In this document: positions 27,792-36,429 of the stretch, in pieces
Layout: every line of letters begins with the position of its first letter
Position numbering within the stretch: position 1 is the first letter of the stretch
Assembly (NCBI RefSeq): GCF_001286805.1
Contig: NZ_CXYV01000002.1
Location: forward strand, 930,001 to 994,000
Source: Kallipyga gabonensis
GTDB lineage: Bacteria; Bacillota; Clostridia; Tissierellales; Peptoniphilaceae
DNA length: 64,000 bases
Reading direction: 5' to 3'
Notes under the pieces: generated by a model
What the model was told of the DNA's origin: nothing
Databases searched by the model: none
What the model saw: the letters and a program-made list of their open reading frames with translations, nothing else
Made by a program: the position numbers and the translations under genes

Positions 27792-29120
27792 ATGAGAGAT
27801 CCAAAGAACTGGAACGAAAAACAAAGGGAAGTGGATCAATGGCTCTCCGCTCTGGGACATCCGGAGCGGGGGCCTCTTTTTCTTTACATTGTAGGGACCA
27901 ATGGAAAGGGCTCAACGGGACGGGCCTTGGCCAGGAGTCTGGGAGATTTAACGGGCCTGAAGGTTGGTCACTTCCTTTCCCCCCATATCCACAAATACAA
28001 CGAGCGGATCATGATGGGAAACCGGCCTATTGATGACAAGCACCTGGAAATGATCCAAGACCAGTTGGACCGGGTTGAACAGGACCGGAATCTTCCTTCT
28101 CTTTCCTACTTTATCCATTCCTTCGTTGAGGCCATGGTGGCCTTTAAGGACCTCAAGATCGCTGTCATTGAGGCAGGGATCGGGGCTCTTGAAGATGTCA
28201 CCAATATCCTCCCCTTCGAGGCCGTCCTGCTCACCACCATGTCCCTGGACCATACCAATGTTTTGGGCAACCGTCTTGAGGACATCGCCTTCCAGAAGGC
28301 CTCAGCCGTCATTCCCGGCAAGACCCTCCTCTCCACCAACCAGACTCCGGAGGCCCGGGAGGTGATTGAAGACCTGGCCCGAAAGGCGGGGAGCCCGGTT
28401 CTCTTTTTTGATCCGGCCTGGGTGAAGAAGGCTAAGGTGGAACTCCGACAAGAAGGTGAGACAGGGGAAAATTTGAAAAAGGGAGGACAAGCCGATGAAT
28501 CGGACTCCACCCTATGGACCATGACTTTCGACTATGACCACGGCTGGCTGTCCGGGTCCTACCGGTCCTGCATGGTGGGGCTTCATCAGGTCCAGAATAT
28601 GGGCTCAGTCCTCTCCGCTATGGAAGTCCTTATGGACCCTGATCGGAAGGAATTTGCCAATCTCCACGCCCTCTTTCTTTCTAAGGAACGGGATTGGATA
28701 AAGAAGACCATTTCCCAGAGTCTGTCCAAGGTCTACTTGCCGGGTCGTTTGGAGCTTTTAAGCCGTGATCCCTTTATCCTTATTGACGGGGCCCATAATG
28801 ACCAGGCTATCTCTCTTTTGATGGACAACCTGACTTGGTTAGGCCTGACCAAGGGAGGAAAGTGGGGGGCACCCGCCCTGATCTATGGTACTCATGATGA
28901 CAAGGTATCGGAGGAAAAGAGGGAGGAAATCTTCTCTTTTGTCGATGCCACTTATCCAGTGGATGTGGAAGAGGTGAGTGATGAGGACCGGGTTAGGGAA
29001 GTTGGGGAGGCCATCGTCCAATCTCTGGCAGACAATCCCCACCGACCCATCCTTGTCGCCGGATCCCTTTATCTTCTCGATGGGGCAAGCCACTACCTTG
29101 CGGAAAAAAGGGAAAAATAG
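27792..29120 (+). CDS. folC: Folylpolyglutamate synthase
   Basis: 442 aa Mur-ligase-family enzyme adding glutamate to folates (and perhaps to dihydropteroate). The ATP loop GTNGKGSTG, the folate loop SPHIHKYNERI, IEAGIGALEDVTN, MSLDHTNVLG and IDGAHND are all present. A short charged insertion around residues 215-235 is not conserved in the family. The start has only a weak ribosome site (AGATAGG), as expected if translation is coupled to fhs. A bidirectional terminator follows. Confidence 0.94.
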   Translation: MRDPKNWNEKQREVDQWLSALGHPERGPLFLYIVGTNGKGSTGRALARSLGDLTGLKVGHFLSPHIHKYNERIMMGNRPIDDKHLEMIQDQLDRVEQDRNLPSLSYFIHSFVEAMVAFKDLKIAVIEAGIGALEDVTNILPFEAVLLTTMSLDHTNVLGNRLEDIAFQKASAVIPGKTLLSTNQTPEAREVIEDLARKAGSPVLFFDPAWVKKAKVELRQEGETGENLKKGGQADESDSTLWTMTFDYDHGWLSGSYRSCMVGLHQVQNMGSVLSAMEVLMDPDRKEFANLHALFLSKERDWIKKTISQSLSKVYLPGRLELLSRDPFILIDGAHNDQAISLLMDNLTWLGLTKGGKWGAPALIYGTHDDKVSEEKREEIFSFVDATYPVDVEEVSDEDRVREVGEAIVQSLADNPHRPILVAGSLYLLDGASHYLAEKREK

Positions 29121-29125
29121 AATAC

Positions 29126-29164
29126 AAAAAGAGGGTGTCGGATGTTTTCCGACACCCTCTTTTT
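29126..29164 (+). terminator. Bidirectional terminator between folC and lexA
   Basis: Sixteen-base-pair perfect stem AAAAAGAGGGTGTCGG/CCGACACCCTCTTTTT with a seven-base loop. Confidence 0.92.
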
Positions 29165-29172
29165 GTAAAAAA

Positions 29173-29820
29173 TCAGTAGAGGCGGTAAAGACCGGATACT
29201 ATCCCCAGGATCCGGCAGTCTTTGACAAGAATGGGGTCCATAGAAGCATTCTCCGGTCGGAGCTCGACATAGTCCTTATGTTGGTAGAAAGTTTTGACCG
29301 TGGCTGAATCTTCGATGAGAGCAACGACTTGCTGACCGTTTCGGGCGGTATCCTGTCTTCGAATGATGACATGGTCACCGTCATAGATACCGGCTTCGAT
29401 CATGGATTCTCCGTGAATCTCCAGGATAAAATAATCCGCTCCGTCATTATGAAAGAAGGCAGAGGGTAGGGGGATAGAATCTTCGATGTGATCGTCAGCA
29501 TAGATGGGAGCCCCGGCTGCGACCGGACCAAAAACGGGAATATCATAAACGTCATCCCGGATGTGGACAGGCGGTTCTTCCTGTTTAGATTCCATACCTT
29601 CGGGAACTCGGACAATTTGGAGGGACCGGTAAGAGCTTTGGTCCATAGAGAGGATTCTTTTTTTGATGAGTTCATGAACATCTGCGGAAACCGTGGAAGT
29701 GGAGGGAATGCCGACAGCACTCCCTATTTCCCGGTAGGAAGGCGGATAGCCATTTTCTTCCAGGTATTGGGCAATATATTGGAAAACTTTTTTTCTCCGT
29801 TCTTCTGCCTTCGTCATCAT
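29173..29820 (-). CDS. lexA: LexA SOS repressor
   Basis: 215 aa. The N-terminal winged helix (NGYPPSYREIGSAVG, then STSTVSADVHELIKK) binds DNA. The autoprotease domain has the Ala-Gly cleavage site in VAAGAP, the nucleophile Ser in HGESMIEAG and the general-base Lys in ATVKTF. RecA-stimulated self-cleavage would relieve repression of DNA-repair genes. Two consecutive ATG codons follow GAGAGGAG. A candidate LexA operator lies upstream, suggesting autoregulation. Confidence 0.96.
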   Translation of the reverse strand: MMTKAEERRKKVFQYIAQYLEENGYPPSYREIGSAVGIPSTSTVSADVHELIKKRILSMDQSSYRSLQIVRVPEGMESKQEEPPVHIRDDVYDIPVFGPVAAGAPIYADDHIEDSIPLPSAFFHNDGADYFILEIHGESMIEAGIYDGDHVIIRRQDTARNGQQVVALIEDSATVKTFYQHKDYVELRPENASMDPILVKDCRILGIVSGLYRLY

Positions 29821-29876
29821 TTCTCCTCTCCGGGAATCAAGGAATCACTTTCTCGCTGTGAAGCCCTCCTAAAAAA

Positions 29877-29900
29877 GAACAATTATTCTTTTTTTTATTA
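29877..29900 (-). promoter_or_regulatory. lexA promoter -10 and candidate LexA box
   Basis: On the minus strand TATAAT (29895-29900) is followed by GAATAATTGTTC (29877-29888). That is one mismatch from the Gram-positive LexA pattern GAAC-N4-GTTC and sits at the expected start site, where binding would block lexA transcription. The match is imperfect, so this is a moderate call. Confidence 0.45.
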
Positions 29901-30029
29901 TACTATGAAAATGAACAAAGGGAAATACCCTTTTCTGAGATTAAAGGAGTAGAGAGGGGGAATATGGGTAAAAAGATACAGAAAGCAAAAGTCATTGCTT
30001 TGAATGCTATCCAAATAGAGGAGGAAAAA

Positions 30030-30401
30030 ATGATTAAATTCTTTCATTGTGAAAAATGCGGTTCTTTAGTCGTAAAAGTAAATGATGCCAAGTGCAATCC
30101 CGTTTGCTGTGGACAAGATATGGTCGAACTCAAGGCTAACACCACCGACGCTGCTCAGGAAAAGCACGTTCCTGTGATTAGCCGTGACGGCAACAAGGTT
30201 CATGTTGAAGTCGGTTCCACCCTTCATCCCATGGAAGAGGATCACTACATTGAATTCATCGCTGTGGTTCAAGGAGAAATGGTCCAGCTTCAGACCCTCC
30301 AGCCGGGTCAAGAGCCCAAGGCAGACTTCCTGGTTCAGGATGGTCCGGTTGTTGCCTATGAATTCTGCAACAAGCACGGTTTATGGAAGGCTGAAGCTTA
30401 A
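30030..30401 (+). CDS. Superoxide reductase (desulfoferrodoxin)
   Basis: 123 aa. An N-terminal desulforedoxin-type iron site (CEKC at 7-10, CC at 26-27) is followed by the catalytic SOR domain with EKHVP, LHPMEEDHYIEF and the CNKHGLW ligand loop binding Fe(His)4Cys. It reduces superoxide to H2O2 without releasing oxygen; rubrerythrin can remove the product. ATG 30030 has GAGGAGG before it; an in-frame ATG 22 codons upstream is not in keeping with the family. Monocistronic. Confidence 0.95.
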   Translation: MIKFFHCEKCGSLVVKVNDAKCNPVCCGQDMVELKANTTDAAQEKHVPVISRDGNKVHVEVGSTLHPMEEDHYIEFIAVVQGEMVQLQTLQPGQEPKADFLVQDGPVVAYEFCNKHGLWKAEA

Positions 30402-30426
30402 GTTTACTTGCAGAAGCGTAACGAAT

Positions 30427-30476
30427 AAAAAGGGCTATGCCGGAAGGATTTTCACCTACCGGCATAGCCTTTTTTT
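30427..30476 (+). terminator. Terminator of superoxide reductase gene
   Basis: GGCTATGCCGG/CCGGCATAGCC stem preceded by A5 and followed by T7; it could also stop the convergent VWA gene transcript. Confidence 0.9.
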
Positions 30477-30510
30477 GTGAGGATCTCGCATGAATGGAAC
30501 CGGGTTTCGT

Positions 30511-32391
30511 TTACCGGAGCTCCCGGATCTGATCCTGGAGGAGGCCGGCGACGATTTCGGCAAAGCGGTCAATATCTTTGATATAGGCCAGGCCATGGCC
30601 ATAAATCTTTTTGGCAGCAGGCAGGTCTTCTTCTACGCCGGTAAAAAGGCCGAAGACAGCCACTTGATCCGCACGAATTAAACGAACCTGCTCTGCCGTA
30701 TCTTGGATGGCCCGCTCTTCCTTATAGGATTTTTGCGGGTCAAAGGAGTGGATATTGATTCCCACCCGCTGGTCCAGCGGCTTGCCATCGGATAGGACAA
30801 TGAGGACATTTTTGGCGTGTCCCTTTCTCTTCATCCCCGCTTTGACCAGGCGGAGGGCAAAGCCATCGCGGTTGGCGGCATCAGGGAAGTAGGAGAGGAC
30901 GTCGTGGGGGTCGCCTTTTTCTCCGTAGCCGTGGAAAAGTTTGAGAATGGTGTAGCCCTGTTGACTTTGAAAGGAGGTCACTCGGAAGGGGATGTTCACT
31001 CTTTGAAGGGCCTGGACCAGGATGTAGGCCTGGGTAGCCACTCTTTCCTTCCGGTCCAGCTGGGAAGCTGAGGAATCCAGAAGGATGTCCACGACCAACT
31101 CACCGGGCTCATCCTGGCTGGGATTGAAAAAGACTTTATTTTTTGAAAGGACCGGGGTCTTCCAAACAACAGCACCGTCCAGACGTCCATGGTCCTCATA
31201 TACGGTTCCCTGGGCAATTTCATCCTTAACCGCCGACCGCAATTTTTCAGTCAGAACAGTGACCGCCCGGTGGATCTTCCGGTGGTTATCCCGAACATAG
31301 GCTTCATTATCAATCCTTGCCCTACGCATGAGCCGCTGACGATAGGGGAGGTCTTCCCCTCCTTCTTGGTAGAGCTCAGGATGCCAATATAGAGATTCTT
31401 CCATTTTCGGATTGTCGTCCATTTGGTCCAGAGCCTCTTGGATCTCCTTGGGGTCAAAAGAAAAACCTCGAGTCATCAGAAAGTGTTCATCCTTATGGAT
31501 GCCCTGGGCAGCTTCCCTCCGGAGAAAGGCTTCCTCCCTTGGGCTTAAGAGAGGGGGGCCATAATTTTTCTCCATAAACTGGCGAACCTGGCTTTTGGGC
31601 TGGACGGAGGCTGAGGAGTTCTCTTCAGAAGCATAGGATTTGTCGGATTTATCCAGGAAGATATTCTCATTGAATTCCGCAGAGACCACATTCATTTCCT
31701 GAAAAACTTCTTCATCGGTGATGAAGTCCAGGGATTCCCGTTTATAGGCGTTTTTTTTATGAGTAAGGACTTTCTCCTTGAGCTTTTCCTTTTGGCGGAG
31801 GCTGGGATTGAAATGGAAGTTGGTTTTCAGGACCTTCTGCATTCCTTCGATAAAATCCGGCGTAGGAAGGCCGGAAAGGGCCTCCAGGTCATCCAGGAGA
31901 CGGAGGGTAAGGGGGCTGATCTTGGGAACCTGTCCAAGGGCCCGCTGGCCATGGGCCATATCCAAGAACTCAATCTCATCAGCCGGGGCAATCCGTTGGA
32001 ACTGATCAAGCCGGTCCCTCCAATAGTGCTTGCGGTAGCTTTCAAATACGGGTCTTAAGGAAATCAGCTTTTCTCCGGCTCCTTTTTCCAGGGGATAGGC
32101 CATCATACGGACAAAGACGCCCCCTTCAGACACTTCCTCTAAGAGATAGGAGACATAAGCGGACAGGCGGTCGACATCGTGTTGGGCTTGAAGGATTCCT
32201 AAAAGGCCGTTCAGGTAGAAAAAGTGGTCTTCAGGAGACAGGGACCGATCCCGGTCAAAGATTTTCTGCACTCGGCGGGGTAGAGATCGGGTATAGTTTT
32301 CAGCCAGATTCCATTGGACATTAAGGGCCCTGCGGATCCGGTCATCATCAGCCGACGACTCTTTCCTCTTTTTTTGATCGTTACGGGACAT
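30511..32391 (-). CDS. VWA-domain protein, NorD/CobT-like partner of MoxR ATPase
   Basis: 626 aa. The C-terminal third is a von Willebrand A domain with a complete metal-binding site (ILLDSSASQ, DxSxS, and VLSDGKP). The N-terminal two-thirds is helical and charged, like the NorD/CobT-type VWA proteins that act with MoxR AAA+ ATPases in metal insertion or protein-complex maturation. The ATPase gene lies directly upstream on the same strand with a 41-base gap. AAAGGAGG precedes the ATG. The client protein is not evident. Confidence 0.82.
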   Translation of the reverse strand: MSRNDQKKRKESSADDDRIRRALNVQWNLAENYTRSLPRRVQKIFDRDRSLSPEDHFFYLNGLLGILQAQHDVDRLSAYVSYLLEEVSEGGVFVRMMAYPLEKGAGEKLISLRPVFESYRKHYWRDRLDQFQRIAPADEIEFLDMAHGQRALGQVPKISPLTLRLLDDLEALSGLPTPDFIEGMQKVLKTNFHFNPSLRQKEKLKEKVLTHKKNAYKRESLDFITDEEVFQEMNVVSAEFNENIFLDKSDKSYASEENSSASVQPKSQVRQFMEKNYGPPLLSPREEAFLRREAAQGIHKDEHFLMTRGFSFDPKEIQEALDQMDDNPKMEESLYWHPELYQEGGEDLPYRQRLMRRARIDNEAYVRDNHRKIHRAVTVLTEKLRSAVKDEIAQGTVYEDHGRLDGAVVWKTPVLSKNKVFFNPSQDEPGELVVDILLDSSASQLDRKERVATQAYILVQALQRVNIPFRVTSFQSQQGYTILKLFHGYGEKGDPHDVLSYFPDAANRDGFALRLVKAGMKRKGHAKNVLIVLSDGKPLDQRVGINIHSFDPQKSYKEERAIQDTAEQVRLIRADQVAVFGLFTGVEEDLPAAKKIYGHGLAYIKDIDRFAEIVAGLLQDQIRELR

Positions 32392-32432
32392 CCTACCTCC
32401 TTTCTTCTTATGATCAAGTTCGCTATTTCACT

Positions 32433-33350
32433 TTAGGCAAAGAGGTCACTTCCGCTTAGGTTCTTTGGGATTCGAAGGGCAATAGTATCGCGAACCAGGT
32501 CTTTTTCAAAGGGATCAAAGGACTTGTTGACCAGGCCCATCTCCAAAGCTCGATAAGGGGGAAGGCCTAATTTCATCAGCTTTATAGAAGCAAGAAGCCC
32601 TCGGAGGTCAACCGGTTTGGAAGAAATCTCCGCATTCTCACTCTTTATGACCAGGTCATGGAAGAGACCGGCCAACTGATCCATCCACTTTTCCTTCAGG
32701 TCGGGATAAATATCGGCTAAAAGAGCCTTGAGTTCGTCGTTGGTGATCGGCGGAACCTGGATGATGAGGAAGCGGGAAGCTAAGGCTTCATTCAGTTCCC
32801 TGGTTCCGATATAGCCATAGTTCATCGTAGCAATGAACCGGGTTTCCGGACGGAGGTCAAAGCGTTCATAGCCCGGGAGGTCGATCGATCGGCGGTAATC
32901 CAGGGCCTGGTGGAGGACGGCAACTGCATCATTTCTTGCCATATTGATTTCATCTAAAATACCAAAACCACCGTGGAGGGCACATTCCAGGATGGGCCCC
33001 TTCCGGTACTGGACTTCGCCATTTTTGAAGGTATCCGTTCCAATGAGGGAGTTGGCATCGGTATTGATGTGGAAGTTGACCGTCCAAGCCGGACGGGAAA
33101 ATAAATAGGCTAAATTCTCCGCCAGAACGTTTTTCCCTGTTGCTTTTGGCCCGGTCAATAGGAGGTTTTCACCGGCCAGAAGTCCGGCAATAGCATCCTC
33201 CCAGACCTTCTTGCCAAAGTAAAAGAATTCCGGCCGGTACCACCTGACCCGGTCCTCCTCTGCTAAGGGATAGTCGTCAGTAAAGGTTTGGACCCGATCT
33301 AAAAGATTCCGGTCCACCCCTTCATTTATCAGTGCATCAAATAGTGTCAT
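32433..33350 (-). CDS. MoxR-family AAA+ ATPase
   Basis: 305 aa, of the MoxR/NorQ/CbbQ-like class. Walker A reads TGPKATGKNVLAE, Walker B GILDEINMA, sensor 1 FIATMNYGYIG, and the arginine segment ASRFLIIQ is visible. MoxR ATPases remodel or activate enzyme complexes together with VWA proteins, and the next gene encodes one. GGAGGACAG precedes the ATG. First gene of a two-gene minus-strand operon. Confidence 0.87.
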   Translation of the reverse strand: MTLFDALINEGVDRNLLDRVQTFTDDYPLAEEDRVRWYRPEFFYFGKKVWEDAIAGLLAGENLLLTGPKATGKNVLAENLAYLFSRPAWTVNFHINTDANSLIGTDTFKNGEVQYRKGPILECALHGGFGILDEINMARNDAVAVLHQALDYRRSIDLPGYERFDLRPETRFIATMNYGYIGTRELNEALASRFLIIQVPPITNDELKALLADIYPDLKEKWMDQLAGLFHDLVIKSENAEISSKPVDLRGLLASIKLMKLGLPPYRALEMGLVNKSFDPFEKDLVRDTIALRIPKNLSGSDLFA

Positions 33351-33380
33351 CTGTCCTCCGTGCTTAAATAGGATATAGAG

Positions 33381-33410
33381 TAAAAGAACCGGCCTGGTAA
33401 ACCAGGTCGG
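33381..33410 (-). terminator. Probable terminator of the DUF6465 gene
   Basis: Minus-strand stem CCGaCCTGG/CCAGGcCGG with one internal mismatch and a short loop, followed by TTCTTTT, 27 bases after the DUF6465 stop. Confidence 0.5.
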
Positions 33411-33436
33411 CTCACTTCGTATTATTACCCTTGGGC

Positions 33437-33637
33437 TTAAAACTCAATCCGCCCCTTTTGCTCATCGTTATTGATGGAATAGTAAGCACAGAATTCTTCC
33501 GGCTTGACATAGATGTCGAGCGTCTTGATTTCACCGATTTTTCTTCCGGCTTGTTTCCAGTAGTCTTTGGCTTGGGTAATGAGGTCGTTATCCAGGGCAT
33601 TGTGTCCTTGATATTGAATTTCAATTTTCGATTTCAT
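33437..33637 (-). CDS. DUF6465-like small protein
   Basis: 66 aa. It resembles the short Firmicutes DUF6465 proteins: IEIQYQGHNALDNDL at the N-terminus, AKDYWKQAG, then LDIYVKPEEFCAYYSIN. Probably a small alpha/beta cytoplasmic protein of unknown function. GGAGG precedes the ATG. Confidence 0.7.
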   Translation of the reverse strand: MKSKIEIQYQGHNALDNDLITQAKDYWKQAGRKIGEIKTLDIYVKPEEFCAYYSINNDEQKGRIEF

Positions 33638-33815
33638 CTTTTCCTCCTCACAGAAAAATACAACGATCAGATTGCCTATGATTTTTCTGACAGTATTTTA
33701 TATCATATGAATAATTTTTACAAAAGAAATGGCTTGAAATAGCGTTTTCACGAGGTTTTTTTGTAAAAATCAATGAAATCAAGTAAAATTTAAGAGACTT
33801 TTTAAGGAGGATGGG

Positions 33816-34376
33816 ATGTCTTTTTTTGATTTGCTGATTATTGCGGTAGGCGTATCGATGGATGCTTTTTCCGTAGCTATATGTAAAGGTCTTTCCTTAC
33901 CTCGAGCACGCCTCAGAGATGCCTTGACAGTGGGTTTGTATTTTGGACTCTTTCAGGCAGTCATGCCTCTTATCGGCTATTTTGCCGGATCAGCATTTGC
34001 TCACGTCATCCAAACATGGGACCATTGGATCGCCTTTGTTTTATTGACTATACTAGGAATCCAAATGATCCGGGATGGGGTTCAACCCGAGGCCTGCCCT
34101 GTAGGGGGGATACGCTTTCGGGAAATGATCCCCTTGGCTCTCGCCACCTCCATCGATGCCTTGGCAGTGGGGGTCACCCTGGCCTTTCTCAATGTTTCCA
34201 TCTTTTCTACCGTATCTTTTATCGGCCTGGCCACCTTTGCCTTTTCCGCCATCGGTGTCTATATCGGCCGCTTCTTCGGTTCCCGCTTTCAGGGGCCAGC
34301 CCAGATTTTCGGAGGACTTGTCCTTATGGGGATGGGCATAAAAATCCTTCTTGAACATACCGGAATCATCGGCTAG
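33816..34376 (+). CDS. mntP: Manganese efflux pump MntP
   Basis: 186 aa, six hydrophobic segments. The two inverted-repeat Asp motifs VSMDAFSVAICKG and TSIDALAVGVTLAF are the hallmark of MntP, which exports Mn2+. TAAGGAGGATGGG precedes the ATG. I looked for a yybP-ykoY manganese riboswitch in the 180 bases upstream and saw none. The rRNA methyltransferase gene begins 10 bases after its stop. Confidence 0.92.
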   Translation: MSFFDLLIIAVGVSMDAFSVAICKGLSLPRARLRDALTVGLYFGLFQAVMPLIGYFAGSAFAHVIQTWDHWIAFVLLTILGIQMIRDGVQPEACPVGGIRFREMIPLALATSIDALAVGVTLAFLNVSIFSTVSFIGLATFAFSAIGVYIGRFFGSRFQGPAQIFGGLVLMGMGIKILLEHTGIIG

Positions 34377-34386
34377 GAGGCGACTA

Positions 34387-35832
34387 ATGGCAAAATTTTT
34401 CAAGCGAGGGATGGAGGTCACCTTTACCATCGACGACTTTACCCTGGAAGGCCGAGGTGTGGGCCATCTCAGACCCGGTGACCGACTTTCCTTCCTCGAC
34501 CCCATGGGACGGGCCTGTGACCTTGTCCTGAGGGAGGGGGATGACCGGGTAGGCTTTACGGTCTTTGTACCCCATGTCCTTCCCGGCGACCGGGTCCGGG
34601 TCCGCCTGGGCAAGACCAAGAAGCGGTACGGCGAAGGCGACCTGGTGGAGATTCTTGAAAAAAGCCCCGACCGGGTGGATACGCCCTGCCCCCATGCCGG
34701 CATCTGTAACGGCTGTCCCCTCATCGCCCTCCGGAGGGACCGGGAGTTGGCCCTCAAGCGGTCCATGGTTCGGGATGTTTTGGAACGAATTGGCCGGCTG
34801 GAAGGGGAAGGATTAAGCCTGCCGGAAATCGTCGGCCAAGGAGAATGGGGCTACCGGAAGAAGGTCAACCTCCGGGTCAACCCCAACGGCTTTCTCTCCT
34901 ACACCCAATCCGGATCCATGGACCTCTTTCCCATCGAAAAATGCCCCATTGTCCGCCCGGAAATCCAGGAAAAGATCGACCTTTGGCAGGATGAGGCCGA
35001 GAGGAACCCCCGCTTCCGTACCATTGTCCGGAAGGTCCGGATGGTTGTCATCCGCTGGTCCTCCTCCGGCGAAAGCCTTTGTTTTCTGATTACAGATCCC
35101 ATCGATGAGGAAGACCGGGAGGAACTCTTTAATCAGCTGGCTATTTTTCATTTCGACGTTCTTGCCCAGTCCGCCAACCCCCGAGAGGGAGATGTTTCCA
35201 CAGGGGAGGAAGTTTTCTTTGGAACCCAGAAGACTTCCATTCGGGAGGATCTTATGGGCTACCATTTCTATATTTCTCCGCCCTCCTTTTTCCAAATTAA
35301 TGGTGACATTGCCCCTGGTCTTTATGATCAAGCCATCCTGCTCCTCACCGAGCCGGAAGAAAGCAGGGTGGGGGATAAAGTCCTGGACCTCTACTGCGGG
35401 ACGGGAACCACCTCCCTCCTCTTATCCGGAAAGGTGGACCAGGTCCTGGGCATAGAAATCCTGGAGGACGCCGTCGAAGATGGACGGGAGGCCTGCCGGG
35501 TTAATGGGGTGGAGAACGTCTCCTTTCTTCCCGGTCGGGTGGAGGACCTCCTCACCAGCCCGGTCATGGTAGATATGGCCCCGAGGAAAGCCCTGGTTGA
35601 TCCGCCCAGGAAGGGACTGGATCCCCGAGTCCTTGAAGCCATTGGAAATTCGATCATCCAAAACCTGGTCTATATCTCCTGCAACCCCGCTACCCTGGCC
35701 CGGGATATTGAAGCCCTCTCCAATTTTGGCTTCTCCCTGGAATTCATCCGGCTTTATGATATGTTTCCGAAAACAAGCCAAGTTGAAGCCCTAACCCTAT
35801 TGGTACGAGATTCGCACAGCGAATCGAAGTAG
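34387..35832 (+). CDS. rlmD: 23S rRNA (uracil-5-)-methyltransferase, RlmD/RlmCD type
   Basis: 481 aa, SAM-dependent TrmA/RlmCD family. An N-terminal TRAM domain (about 1-60, HVLPGDRVRVRLGK) leads to the iron-sulfur cysteines CPHAGICNGC. The SAM site is VLDLYCGTGTTSLLLS, the catalytic Cys is in ISCNPATLARD, and DPPRKGLD is present. ATG 34387 has TAGGAGG upstream. It modifies one or two uridines of 23S rRNA; which ones cannot be told. Confidence 0.9.
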   Translation: MAKFFKRGMEVTFTIDDFTLEGRGVGHLRPGDRLSFLDPMGRACDLVLREGDDRVGFTVFVPHVLPGDRVRVRLGKTKKRYGEGDLVEILEKSPDRVDTPCPHAGICNGCPLIALRRDRELALKRSMVRDVLERIGRLEGEGLSLPEIVGQGEWGYRKKVNLRVNPNGFLSYTQSGSMDLFPIEKCPIVRPEIQEKIDLWQDEAERNPRFRTIVRKVRMVVIRWSSSGESLCFLITDPIDEEDREELFNQLAIFHFDVLAQSANPREGDVSTGEEVFFGTQKTSIREDLMGYHFYISPPSFFQINGDIAPGLYDQAILLLTEPEESRVGDKVLDLYCGTGTTSLLLSGKVDQVLGIEILEDAVEDGREACRVNGVENVSFLPGRVEDLLTSPVMVDMAPRKALVDPPRKGLDPRVLEAIGNSIIQNLVYISCNPATLARDIEALSNFGFSLEFIRLYDMFPKTSQVEALTLLVRDSHSESK

Positions 35833-35835
35833 CAA

Positions 35836-36185
35836 TAGCGTTGGTTTTGTCGAAAACGGGAAACCACCACTAGTGTTTTGGAGAGATAGTGGTGTTGGTT
35901 TGGGAAAAACAACCAAACCAACACTATTGTTCTTGGGCCTAGCATAGTGTTGGTTTTGAGAAATCAGCAAATCAACACTATTTTTTGCTCTAAACTACTC
36001 CCGAAGATAGTGGTGATACGTCAAAAAACGCTAATCCAACACTATTGAAGGGGAAAATATAGTGGTGGTTTCCCAAAAACAGCAAAACCATCACGAATGA
36101 GGCAGAAAAAACATAGTGGTGGTTCGCCATATATAGAAAACCACCACTATGGCAGTTGGGGTTTTCTGTACATTAAATTGTTTTC
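35836..36185 (+). repeat. Array A of six hairpin-forming repeats
   Basis: Six imperfect palindromes with period about 51-63 bases: 35836-35872, 35886-35927, 35944-35981, 36007-36045, 36059-36094 and 36113-36150. Each has a left arm like ATAGTGKTGGTTT, an A-rich asymmetric loop (often AAAAACAGC) and a right arm like AACCAMCACTAT, so each can fold as a hairpin of about 10-14 base pairs. The array ends in a T-rich tail with TACATTAAATTG. It starts four bases after the rlmD stop. A related array with the same tail is at 44169-44287. No gene lies between 35833 and 36430. Confidence 0.85.
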
Positions 36186-36287
36186 TTTCCTTCATTCTTC
36201 CGTCCTTGCGTCCTATATGTCAAGCGTCAGGGAAAATGTCACCCCTAGCCTGACTTTTCTTCCAGGGAAAATATCACCCCCTCCCCT

Positions 36288-36411
36288 CTGGGGCTTTGCC
36301 CCAGACCCCATCCTCGCCGGAAGCAGGCAGCCCGCATGGGCTGCCACCGACAAGGATCTGGGTGGGCTCCCGTCAAGGGTAAATGCACACGCTTCGCGTG
36401 CCCTTGACGGG
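36288..36411 (-). other. Three tandem hairpins inside the IS non-coding end
   Basis: CTGGGGC/GCCCCAG (36288-36304), GGCAGCCC/GGGCTGCC (36326-36345) and CCCGTCAAGGG/CCCTTGACGGG with inner CACGC/GCGTG (36369-36411). They lie just 3' of the transposase, which runs on the minus strand. They could terminate read-through or shape the transposition end. Confidence 0.7.
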
Positions 36412-36429
36412 ATATGAGGTGGGTGTGGG

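Noticed and set aside
33640-33815. yybP-ykoY manganese riboswitch before mntP
   Set aside because: I could not find the conserved loop sequences or paired stems; only AT-rich DNA and a normal ribosome site.
35836-36185. CRISPR array
   Set aside because: Repeat arms diverge between units, spacing varies from 51 to 63 bases, units are palindromic with loops, and no cas gene is near.
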